64,000 nucleotides of DNA from Anaerolineales bacterium (lineage in GTDB: Bacteria; Chloroflexota; Anaerolineae; Anaerolineales; UBA11579), in contig JAHCIJ010000002.1 in the NCBI GenBank assembly GCA_026129255.1, forward strand, positions 450,234 through 514,233, written 5' to 3'. Under the pieces are notes generated by a model. It saw nothing but the letters and a program-made list of their open reading frames with translations. It was not told the origin of the DNA and ran no database searches. Of the stretch, positions 15,371 to 23,712 are shown in pieces (within the stretch, counting starts at the first letter, position 1; each line of letters opens with the position of its first letter). The position numbers were made by a program, and so were the translations under genes.

Positions 15371-15397
15371 ATATACTGAGGATCTATTAGGAGCACT

Positions 15398-17179
15398 ATG
15401 TTCAAGACACATACTTGTGGTGAACTGCGCGCCGAGCATAGCGGGCAAACCGTCACGCTGGCCGGCTGGGTACACCGCCGCCGTGACCACGGCGGGCTGA
15501 CCTTCATTGACCTGCGAGACCGCTTTGGTTTAGTGCAGATCGTCACCGACCCCGAGAAGGCCCCTGAGGCGCACGCCGCCTTCGAGCCCGTGCGCAGCGA
15601 GTGGGTGCTGCAGGTCACCGGCGTGGTACGCGCCCGCCCAGAGGGGATGCAGAACGCCGACCTCGCCACCGGCCAGATCGAAGTGGCCGTCACCGAGCTT
15701 AAGGTGCTCAACCAGGCCAAGCCGGTGCCCTTTGCCATCAACAAGGATGAAGACGTAGACGAGAACGCTCGCCTTAAATATCGCTATCTCGATCTGCGCC
15801 GTGAGCGCATGCAGCGCAACATTGTGCTGCGCCACAAGATCGTCAAGTTCATCCGCGATTACATGGATGATGAGGGCTTCCTCGAGATCGAGACGCCCAT
15901 CTTGTTCAAGACCACGCCCGAAGGGGCGCGTGACTATCTCGTGCCCTCGCGCGTGCATCCCGGCGAGTTCTATGCGCTACCGCAGTCGCCGCAGCAACTC
16001 AAGCAACTGCTCATGGTGGCGGGCATGGAGCGCTATTTCCAGATCGCCCGCTGTTTCCGCGATGAAGACCTGCGCGGCGACCGCCAGCCGGAGTTCACCC
16101 AGCTCGACATCGAGATGTCCTTCGTGCAGCGTGAAGACGTGATGGATCTGATGGAGCGCATGTACACCGCCATGGTCAAGGAGCTGGTGCCGGGCAAGCG
16201 CCTGCTCTCGGAGCCCTGGCCGCGCCTGACCTATAAAGAAGCCATGGCGCGCTTCGGCAAAGACAACCCAGACATGCGCTATGGCATGGAGTTGCAAGAC
16301 CTCAGCGAATGGGCCGCGGGCAGCGGCTTCAAAGTTTTTGAAGACGCCGTAGCTGCTGGCGGCCATGTGCGCGGCATCAACGCCAAAGGCATGGGTGGCG
16401 CCACCCGCAAAGAGATCGATGCGCTCACCGAGTACGTCAAGCAGTTCAAGGCCAAAGGTCTCGCTTGGCTGGCCGTCGCCGCCGAGGGCGAGGACCGCTC
16501 TTCGTTCATCAAGTTCCTCAGCCCTGAGGGGCTGGCCGCGCTCAAGCAATCCATGGGCGCGGAGCCTGGCGACCTGCTGCTCTTCGTCGCCGACCAGCCC
16601 GCCGTTGTGTACGACACCCTCGGCCGCTTGCGTGTGCACCTGGCCGAGCAGCTCAAGCTGGCCGACCCGGACCTGCTGGCCTTCTGCTGGGTCATCGATT
16701 TCCCCTTCGCCTTCTGGAACGAAGAGGAGCAGCGCTGGGACCCCAGCCAGCATCTGTTCACTTCGCCCATGCCGGACGATATTGACCTCATCGAGAGTGA
16801 CCCGGCCAACATGCGCGGCACGCAGTACGACATGGTGCTCAACAACACCGAGGTGGCCGGCGGCTCCATCCGCATCCACGACCGCACGCTGCAATCGCGC
16901 ATCTTCAAGCTCATCGGTTTGAGCGAGGAAGTGGCGCAGGAACGCTTCGGCCATATGCTGGAAGCCTTCGAGTACGGCGCGCCGCCACATGGCGGCATCG
17001 CCTCCGGCATCGACCGCCTGGCCATGATCCTGGCCGACGAAGACAGCATTCGCGAAGTCATCGCCTTCCCCAAGAACCAGGCCGCCCGCGACGTGATGGC
17101 GGATGCGCCATCGCCCACCGAGGAGCGCCAGCTCAAAGAACTGCACATCAAGGTGGATGCACCCAAGAAAGCCGAATAG
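15398..17179 (+). CDS. aspS: Aspartyl-tRNA synthetase, probably non-discriminating
   Basis: 593 residues, the bacterial length with the GAD insertion. The OB-fold anticodon domain occupies about 1-105, and the class II catalytic motifs include [20 protein letters not shown], the motif 2 loop [19 protein letters not shown], and the C-terminal [11 protein letters not shown]. Two positions point to an enzyme that charges both tRNA-Asp and tRNA-Asn: His31 in RRRDHGG (Leu in E. coli) and RPEG at 80-83 (family Gly82). Asp-tRNA-Asn would then be amidated by GatCAB, which is not in this window. TTAGGAG precedes the ATG. Expression is probably set by the upstream attenuator, and a strong terminator follows. 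Confidence 0.97.
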   Translation: MFKTHTCGELRAEHSGQTVTLAGWVHRRRDHGGLTFIDLRDRFGLVQIVTDPEKAPEAHAAFEPVRSEWVLQVTGVVRARPEGMQNADLATGQIEVAVTELKVLNQAKPVPFAINKDEDVDENARLKYRYLDLRRERMQRNIVLRHKIVKFIRDYMDDEGFLEIETPILFKTTPEGARDYLVPSRVHPGEFYALPQSPQQLKQLLMVAGMERYFQIARCFRDEDLRGDRQPEFTQLDIEMSFVQREDVMDLMERMYTAMVKELVPGKRLLSEPWPRLTYKEAMARFGKDNPDMRYGMELQDLSEWAAGSGFKVFEDAVAAGGHVRGINAKGMGGATRKEIDALTEYVKQFKAKGLAWLAVAAEGEDRSSFIKFLSPEGLAALKQSMGAEPGDLLLFVADQPAVVYDTLGRLRVHLAEQLKLADPDLLAFCWVIDFPFAFWNEEEQRWDPSQHLFTSPMPDDIDLIESDPANMRGTQYDMVLNNTEVAGGSIRIHDRTLQSRIFKLIGLSEEVAQERFGHMLEAFEYGAPPHGGIASGIDRLAMILADEDSIREVIAFPKNQAARDVMADAPSPTEERQLKELHIKVDAPKKAE

Positions 17180-17180
17180 C

Positions 17181-17215
17181 AAAAAGGCCGAGCAGATGCT
17201 CGGCCTTTTGTTTTT
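17181..17215 (+). terminator. Terminator after aspS
   Basis: AAAAA-GGCCGAGCA-GA-TGCTCGGCC-TTTTGTTTTT, a perfect 9-bp stem with a U-tract. Confidence 0.92.
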
Positions 17216-17274
17216 AGTAGTGACGGTCTGCTTGGCTAGTTCAATTTTGTTCACCCAGCAGCAATTCGTGCGTG

Positions 17275-17399
17275 CTTGCGACGCGAGGCCCACAGAAGAC
17301 TACGCTGGTTGCAATTCCAGGACCGAGCGTTGCGAGGGGGTTCCAAAGGGGGGACAGCTGTTCCCCCTTTGCGGGGTTGCAGGGGCGGCGCCCCTGAAA
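17275..17399. repeat. Family D repeat, copy 1
   Basis: About 125 bp beginning CTTGCGACGCGAGGCCCACA and containing GGGGGGACAGCTGTTCCCCC and GGGGCGGCGCCCC. An inverted copy is at 63739-63863. The gene-free stretch 17216-17902 holds this copy, and 17782-17850 holds a degenerate GTCATTCCGAGCG-type repeat. I see no gene in it. Confidence 0.8.
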
Positions 17400-17902
17400 G
17401 AGGGAAAGATATGGGAGTGCCTATGTTGCATTGTGCATGGACTTGTCTTTTTTGGCAGGCACTGGCCATAGATTAACATCAGTCTCGAAGATTAGAAAAC
17501 GGCCACTTTCTCATCTTGGCATGCTATAAAGAATCAACCCGCTGTGCTGCCCAATAAAACGGGCTTGCAGCCTCGAGCTTTTGAACCAACACAAGTAATG
17601 TGGGCTCGGCTTCCAGAATAGTGGCAGTAGACCGTGTGTTCCAAACGCGGGCTTTCGGAGCGAGACCAGCTTGACCCTTTGGGTTCTTACTCCCGCTGCA
17701 GCCGCGCAGCTTTGCTGGCACCCAGTTCACTGGGTAGCACAGCTCGCTGGGTAGCGCAGCGGGTTTTTATTCCTAAAAAGTGTCATTCCGAGCGGGTACT
17801 AAACTCATCACCAGATCGCCGAACCTGCATCAGCGAGGAATCCATACTGAGCTATCTTCTATGTTGGGCAAACTGAAAGCTCAGTTGTTCCCGTATTGCA
17901 GA

Positions 17903-18559
17903 CTACTCTCCGCCACGCCTCTCCGGCACCACATAGATCAACGGCAAACTCAGCAACGTCACCGCGTACTTCACCACCAAATTCACCACAAAGATGCCCC
18001 ACACCGTGGCCCACGGCAGCACGCCGCCGAAGGCGCCCACGGCGAAGATGATATTGTCCACCGGCACGCTCAGGCTGTTGCTCACCAACACCCGCGCCCA
18101 CTGGTAGCGGCGCGTGATGCGCGTCACGAACAGGTGATACAGCTCCGTGTCCAGCAGCTCGCTCACCACCTCGGCGGCGATGGAGGCCAGCGTAATGCGC
18201 CACACCGGCGCCAGCACGGCGGCGAACTCGGCGCCCAGCCCCCAGCTGGCATCGCTGGGGAAGTTAGCCGCCCATACCAGGTAGGCCGCCATCACCAGGT
18301 TGATGGCGCCGGCCGCCACCACCAGCGTGCGCGCCACGCTGCGGCCCAGCAGCTTGTGCACCACATCGCGCAGCGTGAAGGTGATCGGATAGATGAAGGT
18401 GCCCATATCCACCGCCAGGCTACCCAGCACCGGCAGAGTCAGCGTGCCGATCTTGACGCTGGCCACATCCGAAAGCATCTGCGCTGCGATATACGCCGAG
18501 ATCACCACAACGGCAGCGGTGGGGAGGGGAGATGGGGTTGTTGTAGCTTTTTCCGTCAC
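17903..18559 (-). CDS. Queuosine precursor transporter-like protein (YhhQ/VUT family)
   Basis: 218 residues from a GTG at 18559 with TTTAGGAG five bases upstream; the longer ATG frame would begin inside a repeat palindrome. About six helices are visible. Family motifs are AVDMGTFIYPITFTLRDVV, then AAEVVSELLDTELYH and SNSLSVPVDNIIF. Members import preQ0/preQ1 or related bases for tRNA queuosine synthesis; the exact substrate is inferred from the family. No other queuosine gene is nearby. It is a single gene between repeat-filled intergenic regions. Confidence 0.87.
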   Translation of the reverse strand: MTEKATTTPSPLPTAAVVVISAYIAAQMLSDVASVKIGTLTLPVLGSLAVDMGTFIYPITFTLRDVVHKLLGRSVARTLVVAAGAINLVMAAYLVWAANFPSDASWGLGAEFAAVLAPVWRITLASIAAEVVSELLDTELYHLFVTRITRRYQWARVLVSNSLSVPVDNIIFAVGAFGGVLPWATVWGIFVVNLVVKYAVTLLSLPLIYVVPERRGGE

Positions 18560-18570
18560 GTTTCTCCTAA

Positions 18571-18633
18571 ACCTGTAATTGGTAATTACCAATTACAGGT
18601 TACTAATCACCAATTACTAATCACTGCTCACTT
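18571..18633. repeat. Perfect 30-bp palindrome plus family F tail
   Basis: 18571-18600 equals its own reverse complement (ACCTGTAATTGGTAA and mirror). It is followed by iterated ACTAATCAC and ATTACTAATCACTGCTCACT. It lies just upstream of the YhhQ-like gene. Confidence 0.8.
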
Positions 18634-18740
18634 AATAGAAATGAGGACGCTACGTCCTCACCGCAGTTTTGATAAGCCGGGTGCGCTGCTACCGGCGCGC
18701 TTGCTTAGGTCAATCTAAGCTTTGAGCGCTACCTCAACAT

Positions 18741-18746
18741 TATAAT
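18741..18746 (+). promoter_or_regulatory. -10 box, leaderless start of pterin dehydratase
   Basis: TATAAT lies seven bases before the ATG at 18754. Confidence 0.55.
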
Positions 18747-18753
18747 CATCCTC

Positions 18754-19101
18754 ATGAGCGCAAACATGCCTCTAGCGCAGCAACGCTGTGTCGCCTGCAG
18801 CGGCGACGAGCCCGCGCTGACCCAGCCTGAGATCGAGCGCATGCTGCCCCAAGTGCCTGAGTGGCAGCTGGTCACGGTGGGCAATGTGCCCCGCCTGCGC
18901 CGCACCTTCCGCGTGGATGATTTTGTGGCAGCGCTGGCCTTCGCCCAGAAAGTTGGCGAGTTGGCCGAGGCGGAAGGCCACCACCCGGTGCTGCGCACGG
19001 AGTGGGGCAAAGTGCGCGTCGAATGGTGGACGCACAAGATCAAAGGCCTGCACAATAACGACTTTGTGATGGCGGCCAAAATCGACGCACTCGCCGGGTA
19101 A
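18754..19101 (+). CDS. 4a-hydroxytetrahydrobiopterin dehydratase (PCD/DCoH family)
   Basis: 115 residues. PCD dehydrates the 4a-hydroxy pterin made by aromatic amino acid hydroxylases; in bacteria without those it is often linked to molybdopterin or other pterin recycling. The family site is clear: EGHHPVLRTEWGKVRVEWWT, then HKIKGLHNNDF, with the two catalytic histidines in GHHP and a third in THKIKG. The N-terminal segment contains CVACSGDEPAL, typical of bacterial members. The stop codon abuts the ATG of the next gene (TAAATG), so the two are translated in series. Confidence 0.92.
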   Translation: MSANMPLAQQRCVACSGDEPALTQPEIERMLPQVPEWQLVTVGNVPRLRRTFRVDDFVAALAFAQKVGELAEAEGHHPVLRTEWGKVRVEWWTHKIKGLHNNDFVMAAKIDALAG

Positions 19102-20304
19102 ATGCCAGTTCTTCGCCACCTTCTTGTCCCGCTTGCCCTGGCCGCAGTCGCCTTGGCTGCCTGCCAGCCCGCCCAGCCGCTGCCCGTGCCAGTGACTCCG
19201 CAGCCCACGCACACACCCTTCGCCTTCTCCAGCCTGTATGGCCAGCAGATCGCCACCTACACGCCCACGCCACAACCCACGGCCACCGCCACGCCACCGC
19301 CCGTGTTCAGCGGCGAGACGTTCACGCTGCACTTGTTCTGCGCCCTCAGTGGGCCGCTGTCGGAGTTGGCGGCTGCCCGCGCCGCTGGCTTTGAGGCGGC
19401 CGTGGCGGCGTACAACGCCGGCGGTGGCCTGGGCGGAGTGGAGTTGCTGGTGCAGGTGGTGGATACTGGCGGCGGACAGGCTGCCGCAGATGCGCTGGCC
19501 AACAGTCCAGCCCCGCTTGCTGTGCTGTGCGATGCGGCCAGCGAGGCCGCCCTGGCGGAGCGCCTGCGCCAGCAGCGTATTCCGGCCATCGGTCTGGGCA
19601 CCTCGGATCCGCTCGGCACCCGCCTGCACGTTCTCGAGCCCGCGCCAGACGATGCGCTAGCCCATTGGTTGCAAGACCTGACTGCCAACTGGCGCCAGCG
19701 CCAGCCGCTGAGCGCCAGCAGCCAACTGCGTCTGGCTGTGCTGAGCTGGCCCGCCGAGTTGGGCGGTAGGGCGCTGACGCCGCAACTGGAGAACTATGCC
19801 AGCAGCCTCGATGTGGAGTTGGTCTACCAGGCCGAGCTCGCCCCTCAACTCGATCTCAACGTCTACGATGCGCTCTACGCCCTGCGCGATGAGTACGCCA
19901 ATGTCATCTTTGTGAATGCGGATTCGTATGGGCTGGCCTATGTGCTGAATGCACTCAGCAACCTGGGCGTGCGCAGCCGCGTGCTGGTTGCCGCTCCCTC
20001 CGCAGCCTATGAGCCGGTGCTATACAGTTATCTTGCGGATCCAGCGTTTGCCGAAGGTTTGTACCTGGTGTCTGCCTGGGACTATACGCCGCAGAATTGG
20101 GAGCAACGCCACATGGACGCCGCGCTGGATGTGGCCGTGCGGGCGCTGGATGCAGCCCTCGCGCAAACAGGCAGTGTGGCGGCGCTGTCTGCGACTGCGC
20201 TGGCCCAGGCGTTGGCAGGCGTGGACGCGCCTGACGGTTTGTCAATTTGGCAGGTCGGCGCCGCCCCTGGCGAGCTGATCCAGGTCAGCCAGCCCGTGCC
20301 CTAG
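19102..20304 (+). CDS. Periplasmic-binding-protein-like lipoprotein (type 1 fold)
   Basis: 400 residues. A signal peptide with lipobox ALAAC (Cys21) is followed by a Pro/Thr linker (about 22-70). The rest resembles the branched-chain amino acid receptor fold (Peripla_BP_6): FCALSGPLSELAAARAAGFEAAVAAYN, where such proteins read PxTGxxAxxGxxxxxGxxLA, then VVDTGGGQAAADALAN and YANVIFVNADSYGLAYVLNAL. No ABC permease or ATPase is nearby, so it may be an orphan receptor or a structural relative. It starts directly at the stop of the pterin dehydratase gene. Confidence 0.8.
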   Translation: MPVLRHLLVPLALAAVALAACQPAQPLPVPVTPQPTHTPFAFSSLYGQQIATYTPTPQPTATATPPPVFSGETFTLHLFCALSGPLSELAAARAAGFEAAVAAYNAGGGLGGVELLVQVVDTGGGQAAADALANSPAPLAVLCDAASEAALAERLRQQRIPAIGLGTSDPLGTRLHVLEPAPDDALAHWLQDLTANWRQRQPLSASSQLRLAVLSWPAELGGRALTPQLENYASSLDVELVYQAELAPQLDLNVYDALYALRDEYANVIFVNADSYGLAYVLNALSNLGVRSRVLVAAPSAAYEPVLYSYLADPAFAEGLYLVSAWDYTPQNWEQRHMDAALDVAVRALDAALAQTGSVAALSATALAQALAGVDAPDGLSIWQVGAAPGELIQVSQPVP

Positions 20305-20305
20305 A

Positions 20306-20394
20306 TAAAAACCTAACCACAAAGACACAAAGGAACACAAAGAAATTCTTCAAAAAGCTTTGTGCTCTTGTGACCTTATGGTTCAAGCTTTTTT
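20306..20394. repeat. Family G hairpin, copy 1 (CCACAAAGACACAAAG type)
   Basis: The left arm is AACCACAAAGACACAAAGGA and the right arm is CTTTGTGCTCTTGTGACC, with a central CTTCAAAAAGC. A second copy follows immediately. Confidence 0.8.
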
Positions 20395-20396
20395 AG

Positions 20397-20486
20397 ATAA
20401 ATCCTAAGCCACAAAGACACAAAGAACACAAAGAAAATTTCTTCAAAAAGCTTTGTGATCTTTGTGACTTTGTGGTTCAAGCTTTT
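20397..20486. repeat. Family G hairpin, copy 2
   Basis: Nearly the same sequence as 20306-20394. Its right end supplies the last codons of the YcaQ-like gene (stop at 20477). Confidence 0.8.
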
Positions 20487-21736
20487 GCTCTAAGCTGTTT
20501 TAGTACTTGCTTTAGCGCTATATCCCTTCTGACATTCACGCCCAGCTCCACATGCTCCGCGCCGAGATACTTGGCAAACTGGTGCACACACTCGGCCAAC
20601 GCCGCAAGGACAGCCTCATCCTTGCGCGGGGCGCCGGGCTGCCACCACCAATTCTTGATAACGAAGGTCTTGCTGGCGCGTTCAAAGCCCGGATCCAGCC
20701 GGGCGATGAGTTGGTCGCCATAAAGCACCGGCAACACATAGTAGCCATACTCGCGTTTGGGGGCGGGCACATACACTTCCCAGCGGTAATAGAAATCAAA
20801 GAGCTGCTCGATGAGCGTGCGGTCCCATAGAAAGTTATCCAGCGGTGCGATGAAAGCCGCCTGCGGGCGGGCGGTGCGGGCGCGTGCTTGCAACAGGCTG
20901 AGCTGCGCTCGCGGTACGTACAGGTCTTGCTGCGGCCACTCGGCCACGCGCACGCGGGCCAACTCACCGTCCTCGTGCAGCCGTGCAAAAATAGGCAGCA
21001 GCGAGCCGCTGCGGTTTACACCGCCCCAGTGGTCATTGCCGATCGGGCGCGCCATCCCCAGGCTGTGCACGCGGCGCAGCACGTGCCACTGGCGGTACGC
21101 CTCCAGGCTGCCGTGCGGGTCGGCGGCGCGAGCCAGAGGCTTCGCCAGCAGCCGCTCGGCGAGGTCGAAGTAGCGCCGCGTGCCCACGCGGTGGTGCACC
21201 ACCAGTTCCCCGGAGTAGAAGAGGATATCCAGCGCGATGCGCACTGCCCGCGCGGAGTTGGTCAGCCACCAGTCCATCTTGGTGTCGTCTTCCAGCTCCA
21301 ATGCCGAGATCGGGCCGCGTGTGCGCACCTCCTCGCGTACCCAGCCCAGCAGCTTGACCGCCTTCTGGGTGCTGCCAGCCACCAAGTGACGCTGCCCCAT
21401 GCGGCTGCGATAACCGCTGAAGAACGGCCAGTCTTCTGTGGGATAGATCGACATCACCTTGTCGAAGCCGTCCACCAGCTGGCGGTCAGTGTAGAGCAAC
21501 TCGTTCAGCATGCGTGACTTGTAATTGCGCACGCGCGATTGCAATACCAGGTGTGGGTTCTGGCCCACCACGTTGATAGGGTCGTATTGGATGCAGTTCA
21601 CCTGGCGGATGTAGGCCAGCGCCCCGGCTTTGCCCGCCAGCTTGCGCGGCGGGGCGAGGCGGTGATAGCCCACCAGGTAACGGCGTGCCTGCTGCTTGCT
21701 GATCGTCAGCTCGGGCGGGGCAGCGTGCTTGGCCAT
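20477..21736 (-). CDS. YcaQ/AlkX-like winged-helix DNA glycosylase
   Basis: 419 residues. This HTH_42 family includes E. coli YcaQ and Streptomyces AlkZ, glycosylases that unhook alkylated bases and interstrand crosslinks. The catalytic Gln-x-Asp motif appears as CIQYDPINVVGQNPHLVLQSR at about 50. Further family segments are YTDRQLVDGFDKVMSIYP, FYSGELVVHHRVGTRRYFDL and APLDNFLWDRTLIEQLFDF. The ATG at 21736 overlaps the stop of the SGNH gene (TGATG), so it is translationally coupled to it. The last codons lie in a dispersed repeat. The family is secure; the lesion is not known. Confidence 0.88.
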   Translation of the reverse strand: MAKHAAPPELTISKQQARRYLVGYHRLAPPRKLAGKAGALAYIRQVNCIQYDPINVVGQNPHLVLQSRVRNYKSRMLNELLYTDRQLVDGFDKVMSIYPTEDWPFFSGYRSRMGQRHLVAGSTQKAVKLLGWVREEVRTRGPISALELEDDTKMDWWLTNSARAVRIALDILFYSGELVVHHRVGTRRYFDLAERLLAKPLARAADPHGSLEAYRQWHVLRRVHSLGMARPIGNDHWGGVNRSGSLLPIFARLHEDGELARVRVAEWPQQDLYVPRAQLSLLQARARTARPQAAFIAPLDNFLWDRTLIEQLFDFYYRWEVYVPAPKREYGYYVLPVLYGDQLIARLDPGFERASKTFVIKNWWWQPGAPRKDEAVLAALAECVHQFAKYLGAEHVELGVNVRRDIALKQVLKQLRAKA

Positions 21737-22326
21737 CACATCAGCGCCTGCAGGGCGGCGCCCACCGCCTCGGCGATCAGGGCGTGCCCGGCTGGGGTGG
21801 GGTGCAACCCGTCTGAGGTGAGCTGGGCTGCGCCGCCGGCCAGCTCAAAGGCGGCCATCAGCGGTACATAGCCATAGCCATGCTGCTCCGCAAAGCGCTG
21901 CAGTGCGGCGTCGTAATCACGCGCTGCGATCTGCGTGTAGTGCAGGTCCTCGGCGATGGGCAGGGTACGCGGCTCGTCGACCGGCGTCAGCCCGACGACG
22001 ATGACCCGTGCGCCGCTCTCTGCGACCCGCCGCGCAAACTCAGCCAGCCCGTGTTCAAAATCCTCCAGCGTCACCTCGTAGCGCCCAGCGGTGTAACGCC
22101 GCGAGTCATTGATGCCCACGGCCAGCACCAGGATGTCTGGCTTATAGATTAGTGCATCCTGCTCCAGCCGTTCCAGGATCAGATAGATAGTGTCGCCGCC
22201 CACGCCAGCGTGCACGGCTTCCCAGTCGTCAGGCAGCGTAGCCGCCAGCCGCCGCGTCCAGCCGCCGCTCTCGTGGTCGGCCGCGCCTTCAGTGATGGAG
22301 TCTCCGATGAATACGATGGTTTTCAT
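21736..22326 (-). CDS. SGNH/GDSL-type hydrolase
   Basis: 196 residues. The esterase blocks are in order: FIGDSITEG (nucleophilic Ser), GVGGDT (Gly oxyanion), LAVGINDS (Asn) and SDGLHPTPAGH (Asp and His). It is cytoplasmic by sequence, with no signal peptide. Such enzymes cleave acyl esters; the substrate is unknown. It is the first gene of a two-gene unit with the YcaQ-like glycosylase. A TATAAT ends 18 bases upstream of the ATG, giving a short normal leader. Confidence 0.92.
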   Translation of the reverse strand: MKTIVFIGDSITEGAADHESGGWTRRLAATLPDDWEAVHAGVGGDTIYLILERLEQDALIYKPDILVLAVGINDSRRYTAGRYEVTLEDFEHGLAEFARRVAESGARVIVVGLTPVDEPRTLPIAEDLHYTQIAARDYDAALQRFAEQHGYGYVPLMAAFELAGGAAQLTSDGLHPTPAGHALIAEAVGAALQALM

Positions 22327-22358
22327 GTTTTTGAGTTGGGCGGTATTATAGGTTAGAC

Positions 22359-22438
22359 AGTGACGAGTGAGCGGTGATTAGTGAGCAGGTCTCAGTTTTG
22401 CGTTCCCTAATCACTGCTCACTCATCACTGCTCACTTT
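22359..22438. repeat. Family F hairpin (GTGAGCGGTGATTAGTGAGC type)
   Basis: One arm has AGTGACGAGTGAGCGGTGAT and GTGAGCAG; the other has AATCACTGCTCACTCATCAC and TGCTCACT. It lies between divergent genes. Confidence 0.7.
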
Positions 22439-22454
22439 CTTTTTAGGAATCTAC

Positions 22455-22874
22455 ATGGAAAATAGCGCAATACGCGTCCTCGCCATCAGCACCGATCTCT
22501 TCTTCATGCCCCAGGTGGAGGCGGCCGCCAAGGCGGCGGGCTACAGTTTTGAATGGCTGGATGCACCCCTCAGCCCCGAGGCGTTCGCCAGCCAGCTGGC
22601 CGCCGCGCCCACCGCACTGGTAGTGTTGGACTTGGGCACGCGTCTGCCCTGGCAGGAGTGGTTGCCCGCCGCCAAAGCGCACGCTGCTGTGTCCGATATC
22701 CGCTGGCTGGCCTTCGGCCCGCACACGGATGCCAAGCTGCTGGTCGCCGCCCGCAAAGCGGGCGTGGCTAAAGCCGTAGCCCGTTCGCAGTTTGCCGAAA
22801 CCCTGCGCACTATGCTGTCTAGCTCGGACGTGCATCCCGAGCGCAGCGAGGGATCCTCGCTGGCGCATGGGTAA
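22455..22874 (+). CDS. Receiver-like small protein with repeat-derived C-terminus
   Basis: 139 residues from the ATG at 22455 (TAGGA upstream). The chain alternates strands and helices like a CheY-type domain (IRVLAISTDLFFMPQVEAAAKAAG, then ALVVLDLGTR, then DIRWLAFGPHTD, AARKAGVAKAVARSQF). The acidic pocket is incomplete, so it is probably a pseudo-receiver; the function is unknown. The last 17 residues, including SSDVHPERSEGSSLAHG, are encoded by a family A repeat, so the true ancestral C-terminus was probably near residue 122. Confidence 0.72.
   Translation: MENSAIRVLAISTDLFFMPQVEAAAKAAGYSFEWLDAPLSPEAFASQLAAAPTALVVLDLGTRLPWQEWLPAAKAHAAVSDIRWLAFGPHTDAKLLVAARKAGVAKAVARSQFAETLRTMLSSSDVHPERSEGSSLAHG
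22830..22856. repeat. Family A repeat inside a coding region
   Basis: GTGCATCCCGAGCGCAGCGA and GGGATCC, read in frame as VHPERSEGS at the end of the 22455 gene. Confidence 0.8.
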
Positions 22875-22974
22875 CTCCAGCTGTAGATAGAATATGCGCC
22901 AGCAATGATCCTTCGCTGGTCAGGCTTCGGCAATCTGGTGTGGATTTATCAAACCGCTCAGGATGACACGTAAA

Positions 22975-23010
22975 CGATAAAAAAGCGGCCCGTGCAGAGC
23001 ACGGGCCGCT
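22975..23010 (-). terminator. Terminator of the Yip1-family gene
   Basis: A 12-bp stem AGCGGCCCGTGC/GCACGGGCCGCT with a three-base loop. On the minus strand it is followed by TTTTTTATCG. Confidence 0.9.
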
Positions 23011-23031
23011 TAGGCTTACACGAACGATCGC

Positions 23032-23652
23032 TTACGGAGCGATCTGGCGCAGCTGTTCCATCAACAGCGAACCGCCGCCAGCCGCCAGGCCGACCGCGGC
23101 CAGCACCACGCCGCCGATCAGGCCGGTAACGAAGAAGCTCACCAGCCAACCTACGATCACCGTGATCGCCGTCTGGCCAGTATCCAGGTCCAGCGCCTCT
23201 TGAGCAGCAATGAACCACGAGACCAGGCCCAGGATCGCGCCGATGCAGGCGATCGGGGCAGTGATGCAGCCCAACAGGGGCACGAACGCGCCCACTACGC
23301 CTACCACGCCCGCCAGATTCCAGATCTGGGCCAGGCCCAGCGTGCGCACCATCTCGTCAAAGGTTACATCCGCCTTGAAGAGCGACTTGCCCAGCCACGA
23401 GATCAGAAAGGCGCCCAGCGCAAAGCCTGCCACGCTGACCACTGCGCCTACCACACCGCCCAGCAGCCAGCTGGTTACATCCAGCTGCCCGCCTTCACCA
23501 TAAGCGAGGCTGGCCGCTGAGCCCAACTGGCTGAGCAGACCCACCACCGCCACAATGCCCCAGGCCGTGGGAGTAAAACTGGTGTCCTTCTCTACATCTG
23601 CATACACTTGGCGCTTGAAAGTCAGTGCGCCGATAATGCGTTCCATCAACAT
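23032..23652 (-). CDS. Yip1-family membrane protein
   Basis: 206 residues. An N-terminal segment (ERIIGALTFKRQVYADVEKDTS) precedes five hydrophobic helices rich in Gly, Ala and Val, the pattern of bacterial Yip1/YIF domains. These helical bundle proteins have no established reaction; some regulate or anchor other membrane factors. It has its own terminator and no evident partners. The ATG at 23652 has AGGAGGAAG nearby upstream; an internal Met at residue 3 is an alternative. Confidence 0.8.
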   Translation of the reverse strand: MLMERIIGALTFKRQVYADVEKDTSFTPTAWGIVAVVGLLSQLGSAASLAYGEGGQLDVTSWLLGGVVGAVVSVAGFALGAFLISWLGKSLFKADVTFDEMVRTLGLAQIWNLAGVVGVVGAFVPLLGCITAPIACIGAILGLVSWFIAAQEALDLDTGQTAITVIVGWLVSFFVTGLIGGVVLAAVGLAAGGGSLLMEQLRQIAP

Positions 23653-23712
23653 AAGTACTTCCTCCTATTGGGAAATGAATTCACTAGAGTTAACACGCTT
23701 TGCGAGAATTCG

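Noticed and set aside
15236..15397. T-box, 6S RNA or SRP RNA in the aspS leader
   Set aside because: No T-box bulge, no 6S central bubble with paired closing stems and no SRP tetraloop motif. A leader ORF with competing hairpins explains the region better.
15977..17293. Minus-strand ORF of 438 residues opposite aspS
   Set aside because: Shadow of aspS; His/Gly-rich with no domain.
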